DNA of 29,001 bases from an uncultured Methanobrevibacter sp. Its GTDB lineage: Archaea > Methanobacteriota > Methanobacteria > Methanobacteriales > Methanobacteriaceae. The stretch spans positions 1 to 29,001 of the forward strand of contig CACZNW010000045.1 of the NCBI GenBank assembly GCA_902782595.1, read 5' to 3'. The notes beneath the pieces are model-generated. The model was not told the DNA's origin and did not search any database. It saw nothing but the letters and a program-made list of their open reading frames with translations. A program made the translations under genes and the position numbers. Shown in pieces: positions 1 to 7,200 of this stretch (position 1 is the first letter of the stretch; each line of letters begins with the position of its first letter).

Positions 1-95
1 ATTTGGGGAGTTATTTCATGTTTAAGTAATTTTTCTAATCTTGAATTACCAACAAATATTTCATCATCCAAATCTCCTAGTTTTTTATCAATCAT
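1..95 (-). CDS. N-terminal fragment of an unrecognised protein, cut by the window edge
   Basis: An open frame starts at ATG (95-93) and runs off the left edge after 31 residues, beginning MIDKKLGDLDDEIFVGNSRL. A good ribosome binding site (GAGGG) sits about 7 bases upstream, inside the end of the preceding gene. Only two bases separate the preceding TAA (100-98) from this ATG, so the two genes are almost certainly co-transcribed and translationally coupled. The fragment is charged and looks soluble, with no signal peptide. Too little is visible to assign a family. Confidence 0.55.
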   Translation of the reverse strand, partial: MIDKKLGDLDDEIFVGNSRLEKLLKHEITPQ

Positions 96-97
96 TT

Positions 98-976
98 TTA
101 ACCCTCAATTATCAAATCATACCATAAATCAAATAATTTTTTACCATCCACATACATTTCGTCAGTAATTTCACCATATTCCAAATTAGTGAAAACTTCA
201 TATGTTTTTGTGTTCAAATCATACTTAATTAAATTATAATTTCCATATATGTAAATATAATTATTTTCTTTCAATAAACTGTTAACATTAATTTTACTGC
301 ATAATTTCCAATGAATCAATTCCAATTCATTATTATCTAAATTTAATCTGTATAATCCATTACCATCAAAAGATTGTGAATAAAAATATAGATAATTATC
401 TTCAAAATAGTACCCTGCAAAACTTAAATCACTTGCCTCAAATATTATATTAAGAATAAATTGATTATCTTCAATTTTTATCTCCTGTAAGCTACAGGAA
501 CTTATAAGACCCTGGAAAATATTTGCACAAACAAATATTCTATCATCGTACTCATATACACTTTGAAATGAATATTTAGAACTTTTTATTGCTAAAACAC
601 TATCATTATTTTTTAAATATAGTGAACCTCCCCATTCACCGGCATCTCGACAGACCACCAATCCCAATTTTGTTTCAAACACATAAATATAACTTTTATT
701 TTCAATTGTTTTAATTTTAATTTCACCATCATCTAAACATAAATAACAGTCAGATCCCAGATTCCATAAAGTATGTTTTCCATCATTAATTCTTTCAAAC
801 ATGTCTTTAATTCTTATTAAATCGGACAAATTTTGTACTTTAGAAATTTTTTCATTTTTTAAATCTTTTTGTATGTGTTCTAATTTAAAAAAAGGATACC
901 TAATTTCATTTTCATTTTTAAATTCTTCTTTTTTATCGGCAAAATCAAGTTTTGGTATTTTATCATTGTCAAACAT
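98..976 (-). CDS. Unrecognised 292-residue protein with beta-propeller-like repeats
   Basis: The start is supported by GGTGAT six bases before the ATG, which matches the archaeal 16S tail. No signal peptide or membrane segment is visible, so it is probably cytoplasmic. After a charged N-terminus of about 70 residues, the chain has short units rich in Tyr, Asp and Asn of the form xxNYLYFYS...LYRLNLDNNELELI and NNYIYIYG...LIKYDLNTKTYEVF. These resemble blades of a beta-propeller (DUF5050/KWG-like), but this is a pattern impression, not a family match. It lies between a frameshifted ORF upstream and a partial gene two bases downstream, all on the minus strand. AT-rich codon use and neighbouring decay suggest an accessory locus. 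No function is proposed. Confidence 0.7.
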   Translation of the reverse strand: MFDNDKIPKLDFADKKEEFKNENEIRYPFFKLEHIQKDLKNEKISKVQNLSDLIRIKDMFERINDGKHTLWNLGSDCYLCLDDGEIKIKTIENKSYIYVFETKLGLVVCRDAGEWGGSLYLKNNDSVLAIKSSKYSFQSVYEYDDRIFVCANIFQGLISSCSLQEIKIEDNQFILNIIFEASDLSFAGYYFEDNYLYFYSQSFDGNGLYRLNLDNNELELIHWKLCSKINVNSLLKENNYIYIYGNYNLIKYDLNTKTYEVFTNLEYGEITDEMYVDGKKLFDLWYDLIIEG

Positions 977-982
977 TTTTTA

Positions 983-1326
983 TCACCAAGAAATTCGCTT
1001 TGATGTGGAAATCTCAGAACTATTGGAATCAATTCTCCCCTTCAAACAGAGAACATATGATTTTGGATTTGATTTTGTAAATCCATAAAATATAATAATA
1101 TTCAACTTCTTTTTTAGGGCAATAATTATTATAATATTGTTTAGTGTTTCAAGATTCCTGGAGTTTTTGAGGTTGATTTGAAAAGCAATAAACAGTAATT
1201 TATAGTTTATTGGAATTTGGATATCTGAATCTTTTTTGAACGCTTCATCACAAAGTTCTATAAGCTTTTTAAAGTTTTTTCATCATATTCATATCCATAT
1301 TCTACTAATAAATCTTGTATATTCAT
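983..1326 (-). pseudogene. Frameshifted small gene upstream of the propeller-like protein
   Basis: An ATG at 1326, preceded by GTGAT, opens a frame (MNIQDLLVEYGYEYDEKTLK) that stops at TAG 1260-1258 after 22 codons. Shifting by one base in the A/T run near 1271-1275 opens a second frame. That frame continues without a stop (KKLIELCDEAFKKDSDIQIP and onward) to a TGA at 985-983. One added base would give an intact ORF of about 114 residues whose stop overlaps the ribosome binding site of the next gene, as expected for an operon member. The simplest reading is a single-base deletion, or a sequencing error in a homopolymer. The product is not recognised. The far C-terminal part may not be native. 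Confidence 0.5.
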
Positions 1327-1370
1327 TTATCACTGAAATTGAAGTTTTTTCGACAATTTATCTAAACCAT

Positions 1371-1380
1371 ATTTATATAT
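1371..1380 (-). promoter_or_regulatory. Candidate TATA box for the minus-strand 1-1326 cluster
   Basis: Read on the minus strand the sequence is ATATATAAAT, in an AT-rich context about 45-55 bases before the ATG at 1326. Archaeal transcription usually starts about 25 bases downstream of such a box, giving a leader of about 20 bases that includes the GTGAT ribosome binding site. Confidence 0.35.
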
Positions 1381-1447
1381 GTGACAATCTTAATTAACAT
1401 GATGAAAAATATATAAACTTTGTTAATAAAATGTTATTAACTTGGAG

Positions 1448-1457
1448 TTTATAAATA
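1448..1457 (+). promoter_or_regulatory. Candidate TATA box upstream of the 2-phosphoglycerate kinase gene
   Basis: TTTATAAATA lies about 50-60 bases before the start codon, which would give a leader of about 30 bases. A second, weaker TTATAAT-like stretch is at 1494-1500. No clear Shine-Dalgarno sequence precedes the gene. Confidence 0.35.
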
Positions 1458-1508
1458 TTTCGGATAAACAATATCTTTTTTACTTATAATGTTACAAATA
1501 TATGTTTG

Positions 1509-2480
1509 ATGAATCATGATAAAACAGAAAGTAACATGAGATTACCTTATGTTATATTAATCGGAAGTGCATCCGGAATTGGAAAGTCCACCATTGCTTC
1601 AGAACTGGCCAGAACATTAAATATAAAGCACTTGATTGAAAGTGATTTTATAAGGGCAGTTGTTAGGGGAATAATAGGTAAGGAATATGCCCCCGCACTG
1701 CATAGCTCTTCCTATGATGCATATAAACATATAAGAAACAAGAACAGATATGACAGTTATGATGATTTAGTATCTGCGGGATTTGATGACCATGCATCCT
1801 ACGTCATTCCGGCACTGGAAAAAATCATTCAAAGGGCCATTACCGATTATGACGACATAATCATTGAAGGAGTTCATCTGGTTCCGGGATTGATTAATAC
1901 AGAGCAATTCAAGGACTATGCAAACATTTACTTTTTCATATTAAGTTCGGATGAGGAATCCCACAAGGAAAGATTTGTAAAAAGAGCCGTGCAGATACAC
2001 AGAGGCGGAAAACAGCTTGATTTTTTTAAGGAAAACAGAATAATTCATGACCACCTTATAAATCAGGCAAAAGCAAATAACGTCAGTATAATCAACTCCC
2101 AAACAATTGAAAAAACATTAGAGCAGATATTGGGAATCATCAACAAATCATGTGCCACAATAAAATTAATAAACAATGTTGATGAGTTAAGCGATGTCAT
2201 AGACATAATTATTAATCAGAACAACGGAACAATTGAGAAAATAACCTACAACATTAAAGGATTTAAGGAGCCACTGATTAGAAATATAGGCGTTACAGAC
2301 GGTGCCTCCGCAAATAAATTTATTGAGAAAATAACCGAAGATGAAAATAAAAAAGAGTATCTGGCTGAATTATATCGCCTGTCCGAATACAGACAGACAA
2401 CAATATGCGCCTCAAATCCGGAAAAATTAGATAAGATTATTGAAGAATTGAACAACAAAGGATATGTGTTAAATGAATGA
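1509..2480 (+). CDS. 2-phosphoglycerate kinase-like P-loop kinase
   Basis: This is a COG2074-type P-loop kinase. Characterised members phosphorylate 2-phosphoglycerate to 2,3-diphosphoglycerate, the precursor of cyclic 2,3-diphosphoglycerate, a solute of Methanobacteriales. Visible evidence is the Walker A motif GSASGIGKST (about residues 19-28), the family-typical stretch ESDFIRAVVRGIIGKEYAP followed by LHSSSYDAYK, and IIIEGVHLVPG around residue 120. The last 105 or so residues form an extra domain ending in NNKGYVLNE. No ATP-cone domain precedes the P-loop, unlike some family members. The ATG at 1509 is preferred; TTG 1506 is directly before it and ATG 1536 also fits. The end overlaps the next gene by 8 bases, so the two are coupled. 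Substrate is inferred from the family. Confidence 0.8.
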   Translation: MNHDKTESNMRLPYVILIGSASGIGKSTIASELARTLNIKHLIESDFIRAVVRGIIGKEYAPALHSSSYDAYKHIRNKNRYDSYDDLVSAGFDDHASYVIPALEKIIQRAITDYDDIIIEGVHLVPGLINTEQFKDYANIYFFILSSDEESHKERFVKRAVQIHRGGKQLDFFKENRIIHDHLINQAKANNVSIINSQTIEKTLEQILGIINKSCATIKLINNVDELSDVIDIIINQNNGTIEKITYNIKGFKEPLIRNIGVTDGASANKFIEKITEDENKKEYLAELYRLSEYRQTTICASNPEKLDKIIEELNNKGYVLNE

Positions 2481-3054
2481 AGATACCATAAATGAAATGA
2501 TTATTAAATGTCCCGCATGTGCAGTTGAAGGCGTTGCAAAATCAATAATGAAAGAAATTGAAATACCTCACTTTGGAAAGGTTATGGAAACAACAATACA
2601 ATGCCCTTCATGCGGATTTAAACACTCAGACATTATAGCCCTAGAGCAAAACGACCCTGCAAAATATGTTCTCGAAATAAATAAAAACAACTTATCAATC
2701 AGGGTAGTCAGGTCACAGTCTGCTACAGTAATGATACCTGAAGTCGGCGTTAAAGTGGAACCCGGCCCGAAATCCGAAGGTTACGTTACCAATGTGGAAG
2801 GAGTTCTCACCCGCTTTGAAAGTGCTGTCAAAAAAGCTTTGAACTTATTTGAAGATGAAGAATCTCAAAAAAACGGGAAAGAATCACTTAACAAAATTCA
2901 GGAACTTAAAAAAGGTAACGGCACTGCCACCTTGATTATTCTGGATCCTTTTGGACAAAGCAACATAGTAAGTGAAAACGTTGAAATTATGGAAATTCCC
3001 GAAGATGAGTTGCATGATTTAAAAACAGGTTTTAGCCATATTGAAGAAAATTAA
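2473..3054 (+). CDS. ZPR1-type zinc finger protein
   Basis: A soluble 193-residue protein with one archaeal ZPR1 domain. The zinc site is CPAC (C13, C16) and CPSC (C44, C47), spaced 27 residues apart as in ZPR1 proteins. It is followed by the conserved body, with a stretch near GVKVEPGPKSEGYVTNVEG and FESAVKKAL, and then an acidic C-terminus. Eukaryotic ZPR1 binds translation factor eEF1A and helps it fold; the archaeal role is not established, so any link to aEF1A is inference. Its start lies within the last 8 bases of the kinase gene (ATGAATGA overlap), which implies one transcript. Confidence 0.85.
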   Translation: MNEDTINEMIIKCPACAVEGVAKSIMKEIEIPHFGKVMETTIQCPSCGFKHSDIIALEQNDPAKYVLEINKNNLSIRVVRSQSATVMIPEVGVKVEPGPKSEGYVTNVEGVLTRFESAVKKALNLFEDEESQKNGKESLNKIQELKKGNGTATLIILDPFGQSNIVSENVEIMEIPEDELHDLKTGFSHIEEN

Positions 3055-3101
3055 AGAGTGAATGGACTGTAAGGCTCCATTAAGTTGCAGAAACTTTAGC
3101 T

Positions 3102-3316
3102 TTACCTCTCTTCCAATAATTTAGATATTTCTTCTATATCCACTTTAGTTACAGAATCAGGTATGTTCAATTTGATTAATGAATTTTTTATTGAATAACT
3201 TATTTAATTTCATCAATTGATTGAATCTTAAAATATGATTTAGCAGAATAATCTTCTTCCAAAAAGAAATCCATCAAAAATGCATTTCCCACCACATTCC
3301 AACAATTTAACAGATA
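3102..3316 (-). pseudogene. Frameshifted C-terminal remnant of an unrecognised gene
   Basis: Two minus-strand frames read as one protein tail interrupted by a one-base shift. The first, from 3316, includes WNVVGNAFLMDFFLEEDYSA and ends SIDEIK followed by TAA. The second resumes as ISYSIKNSLIKLNIPDSVTK and ends with a normal tail, EEISKLLEER, and TAA at 3104-3102. Restoring one A in the AAA run at the junction joins them. There is no start codon or 5' portion, so this is a truncated remnant. The rest of the gap, 3317-3554, is very AT-rich; I see no gene, hairpin or RNA in it. Confidence 0.45.
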
Positions 3317-3554
3317 TTAGTTAGATTAAAGAAAAAATTCAAATAACAAAATAAAAATCGAATAAAATCAGTGATTTTTCAAATTGCAAGTAATAATATT
3401 CAAAACCTTCAAATGTAAAGGCAAAATGAACAATTATAAAATATCTAAAAAAACAAGTAATTAAACAAGTAGTCATTAACTTAACCACTCATTTAATTAA
3501 TCAAATAATGAAATATTTTGATGCATCAACTTATCTTTGAAGGCATTAAAATAT

Positions 3555-3989
3555 TTATTCTTCTTCGTCTTCTTCTTCACTTGCTGAAAAATCAACAATT
3601 GAGTCTTCGTCAGCTACATCTTTTAATTTTAAGGTTCTTTGAACATCCATTGCAAGAGCATTACAGTCTGCTTTGATTGCTTCTAAATGTAATAAGATTC
3701 TTTCTTTTTCCTGGTTGATTCTTTCAATGTTTTGATATGGATATATTGATTCTTTAAGCATTTCGTATTCGATGGTAGTGTATGGATATTCGTTTAACTG
3801 TTTACATACATTTTTTAATACTTCACCTAAAAATTTATTCATTTCGACTTTTACTCTTTCCCTAATCATTTTATCCGGATCAAGATGCATTTTCATTAAT
3901 CTTACGACTTCAGCTTTAGCGAAAGGTAATTTTTCTTCATCTTCATCATAATCTTCAGGGATTTCTTCAATTTTTTCTTCTTCAGTCAT
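3555..3989 (-). CDS. Histone-fold protein with C-terminal coiled coil (histone variant)
   Basis: A 144-residue protein. Residues 21-85 align by eye with an archaeal histone fold: LPFAKAEVVRLM matches the LPIAPIGRIIK start of HMf-type histones, then comes a long central helix (about 44-68) and a third helix after YTTIEYEML. The fold is followed by a long amphipathic helix (about 86-122, INQEKERILLHLEAIKADCN), likely a coiled coil. Both tails (1-20 and 125-144) are strongly acidic. In this alignment the Arg and Asp of the canonical R-T-D signature fall on Tyr70 and Met77. It may bind DNA in an unusual way, or bind other proteins. AGGTGT precedes the ATG. The histone call rests on pattern alone; a structure prediction would settle it. 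Confidence 0.6.
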   Translation of the reverse strand: MTEEEKIEEIPEDYDEDEEKLPFAKAEVVRLMKMHLDPDKMIRERVKVEMNKFLGEVLKNVCKQLNEYPYTTIEYEMLKESIYPYQNIERINQEKERILLHLEAIKADCNALAMDVQRTLKLKDVADEDSIVDFSASEEEDEEE

Positions 3990-4090
3990 AAATTACACCT
4001 CTTTCGATTCATTAATAATATTGAGTCAATTACCATTTTTTCAAAAAAATTATAATTTCATCAATATCTAACTTATTATTTATTGCAAGT

Positions 4091-4102
4091 ATTATATAAA
4101 GG
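4091..4102 (-). promoter_or_regulatory. Candidate TATA box of the histone-variant gene
   Basis: On the minus strand the sequence reads CCTTTATATAAT, a strong archaeal TATA-like element about 100 bases before the ATG at 3989. It implies a leader of roughly 75 bases, long for an archaeon, so a nearer promoter is not excluded. Confidence 0.4.
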
Positions 4103-4219
4103 TATTGATAATTTTAAAGAAATGGAGCATTATTTGACCAGAAATTTAATTAACATATAGAATAATGAATCATGAAATCAATAATTTTTATACCTAAAAA
4201 ATTTTGAAAAATCGTTTGA

Positions 4220-4251
4220 AAAAAAATAAAAATAGTAGCAAGAATGCTACT
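4220..4251 (-). terminator. Hairpin and T-tract terminator of the 1646-residue adhesin gene
   Basis: A perfect 7-bp stem (AGTAGCA / TGCTACT, 4234-4240 with 4245-4251, loop of four) begins directly after the stop codon. On the minus strand it is followed by a T-rich run at 4233-4220. The layout is that of an intrinsic terminator. Confidence 0.65.
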
Positions 4252-7200
4252 TTAAATTAACTTTCCTTTGAAATAACTGTCCCTGAAAAATATTATGGAA
4301 AACATCAAACAGACAATTAATATCCAAAATGGATTAGCAGTAGGATGTTTTTCAAGATTACTTAATGCTTTTCCACCCAAATTGCTTTTCAAAGGTTTTG
4401 AAATCTTATTTGATGGTTTTTTACCTACTTTTACAATGGCGAAATCCTTATTGTTGGACATGTCATAATCAAATGTGTCGCTTGTGACTTCAACGGTATT
4501 TTTAATAATACCTGAACCCTCAGCAATGACTTTGATAAACAGTTTTGCTGACTGACCGCAAGCGAGGCTGTCTATTGTCCATACATTAGTAAATTTATTG
4601 AATTTTCCTTTAGTAGATTTAAATGATTTCAATTTCAATAAATCATCTAAAACTTCATTTACTTTTATATTGCGTGCAGTGTCGGGACCATTGTTTACAA
4701 TCTCGATTACATACTCGATTACATCACCAACTTTATAGTTGTATTTGGATGTAACTTTAGTAACTGACAAATCACTGGCAGGTCTGACATAAACTGACTG
4801 ATTTGCATTATTGTTTGATTTATCAGGATCGAATTCATCTGAGCTGACACCTGCAAAATTATTAAAACTGCCGGTTGATGTGACTTTACAGAATATTTCA
4901 AGAACCTTGGTTTCATTAACCTCCAGACTTTCTGTTTTCCAGACATTACCGGAATAATCACCATCTGATTTGACAAAAGTCAGCCCTTTAGGCAGAACAT
5001 CCCTGACAACAACATTGTTTGCCTTATTCGGACCATGATTTGTAACAGTCAATGTCCATTTAATCATTTCACCATAATCCGGAGAAGGATTATCAACCAA
5101 TTTTTCTATTGATAAATCTGCAACCGGTTTTACGTCGATTAAATCATCATCATAATTATTTGCCATATTCCAGTCATATTCGGTTGAGGTAACCTTAACC
5201 TTATTGACAATATTGCCAAGATCATTGGAGATTGTGCTTAAATTCAGATAGACAGCATCTCCGCTGTTTAGAGAACCTATTGCCCAAAGGTTACTGGTAT
5301 AACTGCCTTTAGTTAAACTGTGTGTATTAAACAGTAATGCTTCAGGCAAAATATCATCTAAAACTACTCCCGTTGCATTATCCGGACCGTTATTTTTAAC
5401 ACAAACCATCCATGTAACATCCTGTCCGAATAATGGAGTGGCGTTGTTAACCTGAATGGAAACCTGCAAATCAACAGCAAACGGAACATCTATTGTTTCA
5501 TTATCGGCATTATTTGTTTCATTTGAATCATATTCATCCGCATGAATCTCAGCAATGTTGATGATTTTACCTGTTTTTTTAACCCTACAGATTATCTCAA
5601 GTGTTTCACTGTCTCCGTTATTTAAACAGCACATGGACCAAATTCCATTATCATAAAATCCTTTGGTTGCAGTATAGTTTTCCAGTATCAGACCTTCAGA
5701 CAACTGATCTTCAACATAAACGTTTGTTGCTTTATCAGGTCCATTATTTGAGATAATCAATGTCCATTTCACCAGGTCATTGTAAAATGGTGAAGTATTG
5801 TTGACTATTTTTATTACTGATACATCAGCGGACTTTTCAACGTCCACTGTTTCATTGGCGAAGTTATTGGTTAGGTTATAATCATATTCCTGTCCGTTTA
5901 CTGTAACGTTGTTTTCGATTAGTCCTGTTGCATTTACTCTGCATTCTATGTTTAAAACATAGGTTTCCTCAACGTCGAGTTCTTCAATGAACAGTATTCC
6001 GGTTAAAGGATTATAATCTCCTGAACTGTCATCGTCTAGCCATATTAATGAATCCGGGAGCAAATCCTGTGCAGTAATGTTGTGAGCGGCATCCGGACCA
6101 TTGTTTATAATTTCTATTGTCCATGTAATTACCTCACCAAATTGGGGATTTGAATCACTTACAGTTTTTGTAACCGACAGGTCGGATGCGGGATTTACCA
6201 AAATTGGTTTTTCATCTTCATTATTTGTCAAATCAACATCATGATTATCTGAAGTGACATTGGCATAATTTATGAGATTTCCTGTTGATTTAGCTAATGT
6301 AATTATCTGAATGATTACCTTTTCATTAACTTCCATGGAATCAACTGTGAAAATATTGCCGTCATAGCTGCCTTTTGACTGTGTGGAACTGATGTATGTA
6401 AAACCGTCAGGAAGCAGATCAAGGATTTCAACATTCACAGCCTTATCGGGACCGTTGTTTGAAACTGTTAATGTCCATTTTACCCTGTCATTGAAGTTAA
6501 CGTTTGTTGCATTAACTTCCTTTATAATGTCCAGGTCACTTGCGGGATTTACGAATATTCTTTCACTGTCGTTGTTGTTGGTTTCATCATAATCAAACTC
6601 TGATCCGTTGACTGATGCAAAGTTTTCAATTAAACCAGTACTGTTTACGATACATGTGATTTTAAGAGAGACTTTTTTGCCGGCTTCCAGGGTTCCAACG
6701 TTCCATATTCCGGAATCTTCAGAATAATCCCCGTTGCATCCTACATAAATCAGGGAGTTTGGAATCATGTCATACATTTTAACATTATGAGCTGTGTCGG
6801 GACCGTTATTGGATATTTCTATTGTCCATTCGATGTTATCATTATAGTTAGGTGCCGGATTTGAAACCTTTTTGGTTATGGCCAGGTCGCTTGCTGAGTT
6901 AACAAATACTGTTTTTTCAGCATGATTATTATCCATGTTTAAGTCTTCCTCAAATGAAACAACATTGGCCTTGTTTACAATATTTCCTGTTTTGTTAACG
7001 ATAGTGGTCATTTTAAAGGTGAATGTTTCATTGACCTTCAGACTGCCGATTGTCAGTGTACCGCTTTCGGAGTCATACTTGTCATTTGATGTGAAATTTA
7101 TCAGTATTAATCCTTCAGGTACCATATCATACAGTTTAACGTCGGTTGAATCGTTGGGACCATGGTTTTTAACAGTTACAGTCCATGTTATAATATCTTC

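Noticed and set aside
801..1088. Plus-strand ORF of 95 codons
   Set aside because: Most of it lies antisense to the 98-976 gene, which has a good ribosome binding site and consistent protein character. The last 30 codons could be a remnant, but nothing supports expression.
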